The notes: a model not told the origin generated them from the sequence alone. A stretch of 64,000 nucleotides of DNA from Oreohelix idahoensis (GCA_024509875.1 JAMPIV010010581.1:248001-312000), one strand, 5' to 3'; positions 1 to 10,023 are shown, counted from the stretch's first letter. Numbers and translations are program-made.

Positions 1-815
1 ATATATTTAGACGATATATAGGTAACAAAAAGGCGTTTTAGTTAATATAGTTTTATTTTTCAAATACTGTTTTGTAGTAACAAAACATATAGGAGCATAT
101 ATTTTATTCAAATAGCAATATGAGTATATATTGACAAATAACACATAGTGGCATGTACTTTGTTATATACATATATATATATATATTGGAAGATGGGAGG
201 TGTTCAAAATAACATTATCAAACATTGACATTGTCAAATATCACATATGAATATACATTATGCAGTAATTTTTTTATCAAATCACAATATTGTACAATTG
301 AAAAATAATACATATAGGTGTATTATATTGGAAAGATGTATGTTCAAAATATACATTATCACAGATTTTATACAATATTTCATACAACATGCCTAAGAAA
401 AATTCACCGAATCTTTTGGCCGAATACCATCACTAACCAAGATCTGCTTACTCGTAGCAAGCAAGAGGACATGCACACCATCATAGCTGGCAGACGCTGC
501 AACTGGGTTGGTCATGTCCTCAGAAGAGACCCCGATGCCATCACAAGAACAGCTATGCTTTGAACCCCTGAAGGAAAACGAAAAAGAGGCCGACCAAAAA
601 CAACTTGGCGGAGGACTGTGGAGGCTGAGATGCAAAGAATGAACCAGAGTTGGGGCACTGTACGAAGGATGGCCACCGACCGAGCAAAGTGGAATCAATT
701 TGTTATTGCCCTACAAGACGCCACTAGGCGTGATGGCCACTGACTGCTTTGACGGTCCGCGGCTAAGGATCAAAGAAGAAGATACAATATTTACAATAAA
801 AATATCACAGCTGCA
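1..815 (+). repeat. Left terminal inverted repeat, interrupted by a LINE fragment
   Basis: Positions 1-380 and 793-815 together read as the reverse complement of 6898-6498, with only scattered differences. Shared landmarks are GGTAACAAAAAGGCG near the outer end and CACAGCTGCA at the inner end. A 403-bp LINE piece (381-783) splits the repeat and is flanked by the 9-bp duplication ACAATATTT at 372-380 and 784-792. The right copy is uninterrupted and has the segment once, so the LINE arrived after the inverted repeat formed. Confidence 0.88.
381..783 (+). mobile_element. RTE-type LINE fragment (RTE-C family), 5'-truncated
   Basis: The segment is close to the reverse complement of the RTE-C copy at 34624-35015. 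It encodes the C-terminal tail of the reverse transcriptase polyprotein (HTTCLRK-like start, then RSKQEDMHTIIAG and GHVLRRDPDAITRTA) and part of the 3' UTR. It is flanked by ACAATATTT at 372-380 and 784-792. Compared with 34455-34624 it lacks about 170 bp of the terminal 3' UTR. The loss runs between two CAAAGAAG motifs, which suggests deletion between short direct repeats either in the source copy or after insertion. Confidence 0.85.
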
Positions 816-890
816 CACTTGTTTTGAAGACCAGTCTTCTCATATCAACCACCAGTCCACCAGACAACGAAGAGTAAGTTATTCTGTTTT

Positions 891-1077
891 ATTCGTATTT
901 TGTGTTAGGAAGTTAAAATAATTATTTCTATTTAGAGAATATATAAGTTTTTTAGTTGGTTGTTTTCATTATTCGTATTTTGTGTTAATAAGTTAAAATA
1001 ATTATTTCTATTTAGAGAATATATAAGTATTTTTTTTTTTTTTAGTTGGTTGTTTTCATTATTCGTATTTTGTGTTA
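891..1077 (+). repeat. Tandem repeat, unit about 80-90 bp
   Basis: The unit starts ATTCGTATTTTGTGTTA at 891, 971 and 1061 and continues through AATAATTATTTCTATTTAGAG and TTAGTTGGTTGTTTTCATT. The two full units are 80 and 90 bp; the difference is mainly a longer T run in the second. The third unit is cut short. Confidence 0.85.
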
Positions 1078-1795
1078 AATATTTCTGTATTTAAAAAATA
1101 TATGTCTGTGACTGTTTAAGCGTATTCTGTGGAAAAAAAATATATGGTCGCGTCTTTGTCGCTATTTAAAGATAGTTTTTTTTATCTGTGTTTTCTTAAG
1201 TTATTAACTTCGAGCCTAAATTGTTATTTTTATCTCTGTGTGTTATGTTAAATCCTGACATAGCATTTCTAAAGAATGGTTGATTTTCGATAAGTTAAGA
1301 CTTACCTGATTTATTATGTACTATAGTCTAAATAATTTTCCTTAGTTTAAATCTTATCCGTGTTTCTCCCCTATTGTTAAACAAGTGCTTTGTTCATTTT
1401 ATTTTTGCGAGGTTTATTTTTTGTGTGTTAACATAATAAAATATAAAAAGACAGAAACTGATAACGCAAAAATTAATAAACACTTTTATCACATTAAAAA
1501 GAATATTTAGAACATAGCATATTTTTGGCTTTAACAGTACTGAACTACACAAGGACAGACGCCTTGCTATAACCATGGGGGAAACTAACACACACTTTAG
1601 TACTTAAATCTCCGTTATATTAAACGACAGGGCAGATCATTACTTGTCTCGCGAGCATGTTGGATCACGCACAGTCTGGGTTTTAAATCAATATCTTTTC
1701 TGCCACAGCGCGCGCGGTGTATTTCTGATACGTTAACATCACAGAATAAGAAATAAGACTGTTTTATTTACCTGTTTATTCTCTTTCTCATTGTC

Positions 1796-2135
1796 TCATT
1801 CTCTCTCTCTCTCTCGCTCTCTCTCTTTCTGTCTCAGCTTGTCTGTGTCTTATTTAACTGATTGTTACATATATGTTGTTATATTTAATATTTTGTGTGA
1901 GTAATGTGTCTCTCTCTCTCGCGCTCTCGCTCTCTCTCTTTCTTTCTCAGCTTGTCTGTGTCTTATTTAACTGATTGTTACATATATGTTGTTATATTTA
2001 ATTTTATGTGTGAGTAACGTGTCTCTCTCTCTCTCTCTTTCTCTCTCTCTCGCTCTCTCTCTTTCTTTCTCAGCTTGTCTGTGTCTTATTTAACTGATTG
2101 TTACATATATATATTTAATTTTATGTGTGAGTAAT
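1796..2135 (+). repeat. Three tandem modules with CT tract and acceptor-like CAG
   Basis: Each module has a long CT/CG-interrupted pyrimidine tract, then TTTCT(G/T)TCTCAGCTTGTCTG, then TCTTATTTAACTGATTGTTAC. The CAGCTTGTCTG element starts at 1835, 1948 and 2071, giving periods of 113 and 123 bp. Each module presents a plausible 3' splice acceptor just upstream of the presumed real one at 2158. Confidence 0.8.
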
Positions 2136-2158
2136 GTTTTCTTGTTCCTCTTCAACAG

Positions 2159-2824
2159 ATGTCTTCAACTCAAAAATATGGTTGTTCGATATGCAATAGC
2201 TCTTTTACGAGGAATCGTGATCTAACCAGACATACGCGCACAGTCCATACAGACCAACATCACCCCTGTCGTGTCTGTCCTCAAGTTTTTGCAGGACCTG
2301 AGGCACTACAACATCATATAGAGGTCTTTCATGGCCCAGGGGCCCCGAGATACCCCACAGTGGAAAGCATTACACCGGGAGCCGCTACACGAATTGCTGA
2401 TACAGACGCCCTCGTGGGGACCACCACTGCAGTTGGGCACAGTCTTATGTGTGCCCGCTGTGGCAAGACATTCACCCGCCATGATAATTACTTACAGCAC
2501 ATAAAAACCGTGCACTCTATGCCTCGTTTTTCTTGTGAGGTCTGTGGAAAAGACTTTACCCGAGGCACCAGCTTACGTGTCCACAGAAACCACCAACACC
2601 CCACCACTACCCAGCTTTCGACCTCAACACAGAACCCAGCAGGCGCCGAAACATGCCCCACACCAGCAGACACCACAGCAACAACAGACTCAAGATCGGT
2701 GCACCAACAGACAGCATCATCATCGATGCACCAACAGACAGCGTCATCATCTGCTGCAGCAGCATCACATCATCTTACGCCACAGAGAAACTCGAGAATT
2801 AAGATTTTTTCACTCTTCTCATAA
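2159..2824 (+). pseudogene. N-terminal C2H2 zinc-finger part of the polymerase gene
   Basis: The frame opens with an ATG placed directly after a splice-acceptor-like sequence. Residues 9-30, 37-58, 97-118 and 125-146 are four C2H2 fingers: CSIC...H...H, CRVC...H...H, CARC...H...H and CEVC...H...H. A Ser/Thr/Gln-rich linker follows. The frame ends at 2824, but homology-like coding sequence continues in another frame from about 2750, so the stop results from a frameshift. The fingers presumably bind DNA, possibly element ends (inference). On its own it could be taken for a host zinc-finger gene, but its position inside the inverted repeats and its continuation into the polymerase argue against that. 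Confidence 0.7.
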
Positions 2825-3180
2825 CAATGCAGTCGTCTTAGATCAACCCCACTTAGTCAACAACATTACAGATTTCAAATCTTTTCTCTCACAATTACAC
2901 GATAGCGATATTGTCACACAAGCACAGTTAAAGACCAAAAACAAAATATTTTGTCGAATCAATTCCAGCTACGTCTTTCTATCTATATCATATTCAAGAC
3001 TTTCCCATTGGCTGCTGCTTGCAAGACATTCCATCCTTCATCACGGACAATAACCACATCAACACATTACAACACGACTCACACTCCAAACCATACAGTG
3101 ATAACTTTTGCTTTTTTAGATGTTTAGCCGTTTTTAGGGGTGGTGCCGTTAAGATGTTAGAAAACCAATGCGCCGGCTAG
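2740..3180 (+). pseudogene. Frameshifted linker between zinc fingers and exonuclease domain
   Basis: Coding potential moves through two frames here. One frame covers about 2745-2995 and includes FFHSSHNNAVVLDQPHLV. A second covers about 3001-3180 and includes FPIGC and NFCFFRCLAV. The next frame opens at 3168. None of these frames alone makes a sensible protein, but together they span the gap between the zinc fingers and the polymerase with no unexplained space. At least three small indels are needed to explain this (near 2750, 2995 and 3165). Introns are an alternative, but I see no convincing splice-site pairs. Confidence 0.55.
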
Positions 3181-4292
3181 TCGAACAGTGGCAAACACAG
3201 CAGGGACTAACGTCCCTCATCGATTTTCCCGGGGTTAGTTTAATCGATATGCCCCAATTAGAAAAATGTTTTAAAGTAAATACTGACGTATTCGAATTTG
3301 ATGACGCACAGACCCTGACCCCCAAACTTAGAGGTAGCAATACTTTTCAGGATACATTGCGTTTGTTAATGTTTAAAAATCATTTTATGTACATAGCAGA
3401 TATCGATACGGCCAGTAACTCTTTTTCGTGTCCCAAATGCGGTAAGTTGTGGGAGATTTTTAGGGATATGGAGCGCCATGAAAAGACCTGTACCGGCTCT
3501 AAGAGAAGAGAAATATTTAAAGGTGGTGTGTATTATCCACCAGATACGGTTTGGAAATTAATCAATGAGCTGGGCATAGAGGTAGACACAAAATTCGTCT
3601 TCCTGTATCGAGCCACATTTGACTTTGAATGTTATTTTGAGAACAGTCTAGAGTCAAGTGGTAATGCCACTACCTACACGGCCAAACACGTGCCCCTGTC
3701 GTGTTTGGTGGATTCTAACGTCCCCGGTTTTGAAGCCCCCGTGTGTTTTATCACAAAGGGTGATCCACAAGAATTGGTCAATAGGATGGGTCATTATCTG
3801 ATCAAAATTGCCGCGGCCTCTTACGAGATTCTGCGAGCGTATTTTGACGATGTTTGCACCCAACTCGGTAATTCAGGGGAGCTCCTTGGTAGATTAGAGG
3901 GTTATTTGGGGCAGCTACCCGTATTAGGTTTCAATTCGGGCAAGTACGACGTTAACGTAATCAAACCCTTTCTAATCAAATATTTCATGGGGGAAGACTT
4001 CAACTTTTTAGTCAAGAGAAACAATAATTTTATGTGTATTGCCACTAGCGAGTTAAAGTTTTTAGATATAGTCAACTACTTAGCCCCCGGTTTTAGTTAT
4101 AGCAAATATCTGGCCGCGTACAATGTTAAAGAAACCAAAGGCTTTTTCTGTTACGAATATATTACCGATTTAGCAAAGTTAGACGAAACGGCATTACCAC
4201 CCCACTCGGCATTTTTTTCCAACCTTAAAAATACTAATATTTCCGTCGACGAGTACGCCGAATGTCGAAGGTGTGGACCGAGAACCACATGA
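3168..4292 (+). pseudogene. Family-B DNA polymerase, 3'-5' exonuclease domain (frame-broken)
   Basis: The 374-residue frame holds a CPKCGKLW...H...C zinc-binding-like motif at residues 87-107. It is followed by exonuclease motifs of family-B polymerases: TFDFECYFE (Exo I, D and E, near residue 149) and LGFNSGKYDVNVIKPFL (Exo II, near 250). The frame ends in an out-of-frame tail at 4292, while the palm domain continues in a different frame from about 4290, so the two halves were one protein. Such proteins proofread during DNA synthesis. The paired acidic residues are intact, so the break seems recent. The initiating methionine of this frame is not a true start. Confidence 0.78.
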
Positions 4293-6378
4293 CCACGTTG
4301 CGTACTTTCTTATGTGGTACAATAATAAAGACGTGGTCCCCTTCCTAGCGGCGTTAGACCAACAAGTTTGTTTTTACGCGGACCTAGGCGTAGATATGTT
4401 TAAAGATGCGATCTCCGTGCCCGGTGTCACGTTAAAGTATCTCTTCAAAACACTCCCATCCAACGTCTTATTTTCTTTATGTTCGAAGTGGGAGGCAGAT
4501 TTACATAACACCTTGCGCCAAAACATAGTCGGGGGACCCTCAATTATTTTTCACAGGTTCCACGAACAAGGTAAAATCCGCATTAGAGGTGGCAAGCTGA
4601 CCCAAGCCATTAAAGGTTTTGATGCCAACACCCTTTATTTATGGGCGATAATGCAGAAAATGCCCACTGACTTTCCCGTTAGACGGTACAGGGAGGATGG
4701 TTTCAAGCACCACAAACTTCACAAATATACCGTACAGTGCCGCGATTATTTGGCTTGGGTCTCGCACCAAAATAACGTGACCTTAAAAACCCAGTTTAAT
4801 GGCCGTGAGATGTCGTTGGGTGATAGGCACATTAGGGTAGACGGTTGGGATAAAGACTCTCGTACCGCCTACCAGTTCCATGGGTGCCTATTCCACGGCC
4901 ACCCTAACTGCCCACTAACCACCGGTCGTGACGTTAACCCAGTCAACAACATACCATTGGCTGAGTTGTACGCAGCGACACTGGTCATTGGTTCTTATTT
5001 GCGGGACGATTGCAACGTCAAATTGGTAGAAATGTGGGAATGCGAGTGGCAGGCATTGAAGAAAACCGATCCATCAATCCGTCATTTTCTGAATGCCACC
5101 TTCCCTACCCAGAAACCCTCTTACACCAAATGTCGGTACCCGCTGACAAAAGAAAATATTCTCGCCTCGGTGCTAGACGAGACCTTGTTTGGCCTAGTCG
5201 AGTGTGACATACATGTCCCTGACTCTTTAAAAGAACATTTCTCTGAAATGACACCCATTTTTAAGAATGTCGATGTCACGCGGGAAGATATTGGGCCTTT
5301 CATGCGGGAATACACGGACAAACATAAACTTCTGACTACCCCCAGGCGGACATTGATCGGAAGTTATGTGGGCAAAATGATTCTGTTGACAACACCTCTG
5401 CTTCGCTGGTACCTAACCAAAGGATTAGAAGTCACCTGTATTTACCAGGTGATTGAATATCCACCTGTGACGTGTTTCAAGCAGTTTGGGGACACTGTTT
5501 CAAATGCGCGTCGACAAGGTGATACTGATCCTGCCTACGCCATTACCAGCGAAACCATGAAACTGTTGGGTAACGCCGCCTACGGCAAGACATTGACCAA
5601 TAAGGCGAAGCATGTGGATGTCTCGTACACGACGGGAGAGGGTACCTCTAAATTAATAAACTGCCCCCGCTTTAGGAAAATGACTTTAGTGACTGAGGAC
5701 ATATTCGAAGTAGAAAAACTTAAACAGACTATTAGTTGGGACCTGCCCGTCCAGATAGGATTTTTCGTGTACCAATACGCTAAATTACACATGTTAGAGT
5801 TTTATTACGACTGTTTAGATAAATTTGTAGATAGGTCAGATTTTCAGTTATGCGAGACGGACACAGACAGTCTTTACTTGGCCCTTAGCGCGAGTAACTT
5901 AGCGGACGTTGTTAAGCCCGCTATGCGACGCAAATTTTATAGCTCCTACCACCAGTGGTTCTCCGCCGAAGTATGCCCCGATCACAGACCCGACTTTGTA
6001 GCTAGCGAGGGTAAGACACGCGCCCTTTGTCAAAAATGCCGCGCTCAAAAATTATTTGACAAACGGACACCGGGCCTTTTTAAATTAGAGTACGAAGGCA
6101 GCGGAATGATTTCACTGTGCAGCAAGACGTATCACTGTTTTGGGGACTACGACAAAACAACCACAAAAGGACTCAACAAACACCACAACAAAGTAGACAA
6201 ACACACATTCTTAGAAGTCCTCAACACACAACAAGCACAGGGCGGGAAAAATATCGGGTTCTGTGCACACAAATCCTCCATCTACACCTACGAACAACAC
6301 CGCAACGCCCTATCTTACTTCTACATCAAACGACAGGTACATTCCGACAACGTCACCACATCACCCCTCAACATCTAA
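4273..6378 (+). pseudogene. Family-B DNA polymerase palm domain with inserted Vsr-like endonuclease
   Basis: This 701-residue open frame carries the catalytic core. Palm motif A is GFDANTLYLWAI (Asp about 116), motif B is KLLGNAAYGK (430-439) and motif C is CETDTDSLYLAL (526-537). Between motifs A and B lies an extra domain with VDGWDKDSRTAYQFHGCLF, FHGHPNC, a basic helix and VKLVEMWECEW (residues 188-258). This is the FHGC.FH...C...WECE pattern of Vsr/very-short-patch-repair nucleases. The C-terminal part has a CPDHRPDF...CQKCRAQ cluster and the conserved FKLEYEGSGMISLCSKTY stretch. The frame has no internal stop, but its first residues belong to a chain broken from the exonuclease part near 4285. 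Protein-primed synthesis, with the nuclease processing DNA ends or hybrids, is inference. Confidence 0.85.
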
Positions 6379-6497
6379 ACTGTCTCTCTCTTTCAGATAC
6401 CCACAAGTATATCCAATACACAGATACCCGCAGGTATACACATCTCCCTATTTCTTACGACGAGACGACAATGTGACGACACCCTCAAGGTCTGGCC

Positions 6498-6898
6498 TGC
6501 AGCTGTGATATTTTTATTGTAAATATTGTATAAAATCTGTGATAATGTATATTTTGAACATACATCTTTCCAATATAATACACCTATATGTATTATTTTT
6601 CAATTGTACAATATTGTGATTTGATAAAAAAATTACTGCATAATGTATATTTATATGTGATATTTGACAATGTCAATGTTTGATAATGTTATTTTGAACA
6701 CCTCCCATCTTCCAATAAATATATATATGTATATAACAAAGTACATGCCACTATGTGTTATTTGTCAATATATACTCATATTGCTATTTGAATAAAATAT
6801 ATGCTCCTATATGTTTTGTTACTACAAAACAGTATTTGAAAAATAAAACTATATTAACTAAAACGCCTTTTTGTTACCTATATATCGTCTAAATATAT
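6498..6898 (-). repeat. Right terminal inverted repeat
   Basis: This is the reverse complement of the left repeat, running from TGCAGCTGTGAT (inner end, 120 bp after the polymerase stop) to TATCGTCTAAATATAT (outer end). It contains no LINE insertion. The sequence beyond 6898 keeps repeating the outer motif TATCGTCTAAATAT, so the repeat may extend further than can be matched here. Confidence 0.88.
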
Positions 6899-7103
6899 GT
6901 CTAACTGTTCGTATGTCTAAATATATCGTCTAACTGTTGTAAAATAACTGTTGTAAAAATATATCGTCTTCCTATTATCTAACAAGTATCGGCTTCTTGT
7001 TATCGTCTTCCTATTGTCTAAATATATCGTCTTCCTATTATCTACATATAACTGTTCGTATAACTGTTCGTATAACTATTGTAAAAATATATCGTCTGAA
7101 TAT

Positions 7104-7350
7104 ATCGTCTTCTTGTTGTCTCAATAAACATCGTCTTCCTATTAACCTCTTCCTATTGTCTAAATATATCCTCTTCTTGTTGTCTAAATATACCCCCTTC
7201 TTGTTATCTAAAACATATCGTCTTCCTATTATCGTCTTCTTGTTGTCTCAATAAACATCGTCTTCCTATTAACCTCTTTCTATTGTCTAAATATATCCTC
7301 TTCTTGTTGTCTAAATATACCCCCCTTCTTGTTATCTAAATATATCTCTA
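7104..7350. repeat. 127-bp tandem duplication
   Basis: ATCGTCTTCTTGTTGTCTCA begins at 7104 and again at 7231. The two units stay nearly identical through AATATACCCCCTTCTTGTTATCTAAA. Only a few substitutions and one extra C separate them. Confidence 0.85.
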
Positions 7351-7490
7351 TATAAAAGTCACGCTCAACGCCTGCAGCGCGCCTGCACATTTTCCTTATA
7401 TAAAAAGTCATCCCGCCATCTTGCGCCTGCAGCGCGCCTGCAAAATTTTTCCTATATAAAAAGTCACGCGCCTGCAGAATGCGACCTAAG
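7345..7490 (+). promoter_or_regulatory. Three TATA-like boxes with CGCCTGCAG repeats
   Basis: TATATAAAAGTCACGC, TATATAAAAAGTCATCC and TATATAAAAAGTCACGC occur about 50 bp apart. Each is followed by CGCCTGCAG or CGCGCCTGCA words. The layout resembles reiterated core-promoter modules, but no transcription start or downstream gene supports this, so it is only a candidate. Confidence 0.3.
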
Positions 7491-7529
7491 TTGCGCATTG
7501 TATACTACTTTGGTGTCTAGGTTGGTGTT

Positions 7530-8082
7530 GTAAGGAGGCAGCCCCTCCACCATGCAAAGGCACAACAGGCCAATCACCTGTTTGCTTTAAATCATGATTA
7601 CTAGCAATACAAGAGAGAAAACTGGACTGATTCTAAAGGCGACGAACTGGAACGGACTACAGACTACGACTTATGGATCTTGGAACACAAGAAGTATAAA
7701 TGGGAAGGAAGAGGAGCTGGTGGAAGAGATGAGGAAAGCAAAACTAGAAATCCTGGCTATAACGGAAACAAAGAAAAAAGGACAAGGAGTCATGGATCTC
7801 AATGGCAACACGCTGCTCTACAGTGGTGTACCCATGTCTGAAAGAGCTAAAGGGGGCGTGGGTTGCATTGTGGCCCAAAATCAAAAAGATAGTATCAAGG
7901 GATGGAACTTTGTCTCGGAGCGCATTATGGTTGTTAAACTAAAAGAAGGAGAAACCATAGTCAACCTGGTCATAGTGTATGGGCCAAATGAGGATGAGAG
8001 AGCAGAGGTCAAGGATGAATTCTTCGAGCTGCTTCACAGGACAGTGGATGACTGCCTAGATGAAGTTATCATGCTCGAAGAT
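7530..8082 (+). mobile_element. RTE-E LINE, 5' endonuclease fragment
   Basis: It matches the 5' UTR and the first 175 or so codons of the near-complete RTE-E copy at 14384-17555 (here 14441-14998), starting at GTAAGGAGGCAGCCCCTCCA. The frame 7594-8124 encodes the N-terminal apurinic-type endonuclease (TYGSWNTRSING, ITETKKKGQG, VYGPNEDERAE). The match stops at ATGCTCGAAGAT, where LTR sequence takes over. It lacks the RT and the 3' end, so it is not a normal LINE insertion, which would keep the 3' end. A deletion or recombination has fused it to the LTR. Confidence 0.85.
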
Positions 8083-10021
8083 ATTAATCAGAGTTTTAAA
8101 CTAGATTTTCATTCTTACTCCTAAATCTGCAGTAGACAGATCGCCAGGCTAGAAAAATATCTTGCGTATTGAAAAGTCTTTAGTTTCTGGGCAACATTTT
8201 GCCGAGTTCTAGACTACCATAATATTGAATGATTCTAGTTCGTGGTATTAATCTGTAATTCTGTGCAGAGGTAAATATTATATATTAGATATCTAGAAAT
8301 TTTGTGAAGTGTTTAAAGTGTTAAATTGCTTATTTCCCTTGTTAGATTTTTGTGCAGATTAATTAAAATATAGTCTGTATTATTTTCTAGTGACGTGTTT
8401 CAGTGGAAAGCAGAATAAAGTATAATTTCTAGCTTAAAACCAGGTAGCTATCAGGAATTAAATTAAACTGCTAAATAATCAGACGAGAATATATTTTAAA
8501 ATTAACTTATAACTGGAATGCTACATCAGTGAGTATTGATGGGATACGTAAGTATTCCTAATTCATGATGATTGATTTTATGTATATAACTTATTTTACA
8601 GGAAGTTTTAAATGATAAGTCAAGCTGTATGCTTGCAGTTTAAAAATGTAAGTTATAACGAGTACCTAGTATGTATAATTATTTTATTTGTGTTTTTTCC
8701 TTCATTCAGTGAATACTGGGGATAACCCTAACTTTGCCAGCGTTAAGTACTGATGAGTGATATCTGTGAAGAACTAAAACATTTTCCTTGAAAGCCTTGG
8801 TGCATAATCTTTACAAGTACCCTATAGGTTAAATGAAGTAACAGGCCTATCGCGCCTTATTTAATTCTTCCTGAGAAAACAACTCAAGTACATTTTTAGC
8901 CTATGTGGCAAGTAACATATTAACGTCAGTAACATTCCGGCGGAGTTTTGACTAGTGGTGTGGTGACCGAATAAAGTCCTAACCAGAAAAAAAGTAGACA
9001 CCCATCTGACATTCCTCATTTCTAGAAACCTAAGCTATTGACACTATGCTCGTTGTTAATGTTCGTGCCTGGACAATTTTAATCTGACCTAAACAGTCAT
9101 CCGAGAAAATAAGAACACCCAAGGAATCGTTCCCTGAAGCAGAGAATTCAACCCGTCTTTTTTGGAACTGGGGATTTCTTGGTCAAAGACTGCCATTGAC
9201 GCTTCTGTATGTGAATGTCCTAAAAATTGTGTTTCCAGAAGTGGCTATCAAAGCTGTGAGTATGAACAATTGCACGTGATCACGGCTGAATGAATAGAGT
9301 GAATGCAGAACTGAGTGATTTCTTTATTGTTGTAATTTTTGGCACCCATTTTGCTGTCTTAACTTTCTTTATGCAAGTATTGCTAACCATAATTCTCTTA
9401 GAATAGAGCAGAGATATCCAGTCTGTCCATACCTTGAAAAAAACGGGGAAAATGTTAGACCAAATCATATGTATCTGTGACTCTTTGGGCTATCATCTTT
9501 CTCCTAACGGGCATGTGGGCTAAACATCGAGGGAAGATCATAACTGTGGGTCTATCATTTCTTGTAGCAATTCCTGGATTTTTATGACTATTTGTATATG
9601 CTTTGATGTAATTTTTATGTGTTGTGATGAAATTTTAGATGATAATTAAAATTTCTCGAGAACTTAATCAACGCGTTGGTCAGCTCGTTCCTAATTATCT
9701 GTATAATCATTGGTATAGTTTTCCCACGTCTGTATGTCTAACTGTCATCTTGTATGTGCGTGCACGTGAGTGGATAGAAATATATATGTTATATATATAT
9801 ATGTGTGTGTGTTTAGACTGTCTGACTCCTCTAAATCTGTCGTAGAAGATAGGTGAAAGAGAGAAGATTTCTCGATTTCAGAGACAGCCTCTATCACAGT
9901 CTACCATCTCACTCGTGGAAATCTATTGCTATTACTATCTATCACTGGGACTATCACTTATTCAAATCTAATCAGAAGGGACCAACCCAAGTCTTAATTC
10001 TCCTATCAAAAATCTACGACA
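8083..10021 (+). repeat. Truncated 5' LTR of Gypsy-1 (LTR-A1)
   Basis: The sequence from ATATTAATCAGAGTTTTAAA to ATCTACGACA is repeated, a few percent diverged by eye, at 14207-14383 and 17556-19350. Its 3' end is CA followed by two bases and a TGG primer-binding site, as expected for an LTR. About 560 bp of the 5' part present in the other copy (13647-14206) is missing and replaced by the RTE-E fragment. Short frames in it, including 9280-9468 and its twin at 18591-18779, are not genes. Confidence 0.85.
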
Positions 10022-10023
10022 AA

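Larger units (their letters stand above)
816..2158 (+). other. 5' leader exon end and intron of the polymerase gene
   Basis: A short non-coding exon follows the inverted repeat and ends at the donor AGA|GTAAGT (GT at 874). The matching acceptor is a pyrimidine-rich tract ending TTCAACAG at 2158, directly before the ATG of the zinc-finger reading frame at 2159. The implied intron is 874-2158 (1,285 bp). The splice sites are inferred from consensus only. The intron body is AT-rich and holds two tandem-repeat blocks (891-1077 and 1796-2135); no other gene is visible in it. Confidence 0.55.
1..6898 (+). mobile_element. Inverted-repeat DNA element encoding zinc fingers, family-B DNA polymerase and Vsr-like nuclease
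   Basis: The two ends are inverted copies of each other for about 400 bp: 1-380 plus 793-815 on the left, 6498-6898 on the right. Between them lies one broken coding region (2159-6378), preceded by a spliced non-coding leader. I see no integrase, capsid, packaging ATPase or protease, so this is not a complete Polinton/Maverick as far as the window shows. The left end starts exactly at the window edge and the right-hand repeat continues into a related repeat field (6899-7529), so the true termini and any target duplication may lie outside what I can define. Polymerases with motifs of this kind, preceded by zinc fingers, are familiar from invertebrate genomes (family knowledge). Mobility by protein-primed replication is inference. 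Confidence 0.75.
6899..7529. repeat. Low-complexity repeat field beyond the right inverted repeat
   Basis: The stretch is built from variants of ATATATCGTCTTCCTATTGTC and CTCTTCTTGTTGTCTAAATA, the same words as the outer end of the inverted repeat. Within it, 7104-7230 is repeated almost exactly at 7231 to about 7350 (period 127 bp). The last part, about 7345-7490, turns GC-richer. It has three TATATAAAA(A)GTCA boxes, each followed by CGCCTGCAG-type words. No gene is visible. It may be the continuation of the element's subterminal region, with the partner to the left of the window. Confidence 0.7.

Noticed and set aside
2159..2824. Host C2H2 zinc-finger gene
   Set aside because: It lies inside the inverted repeats and its coding sequence continues, frame-broken, into the polymerase.
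1..6898. Complete Polinton/Maverick
   Set aside because: No integrase, packaging ATPase, protease or capsid frame is present between the inverted repeats.
6899..7340. Telomere-like or CRISPR-like array
   Set aside because: The units vary in length and sequence, there are no uniform spacers, and the words come from the neighbouring inverted repeat.
9280..9468. Small conserved protein (twin frame at 18591-18779)
   Set aside because: Conservation is explained by the two LTR copies; the product has no recognisable features.
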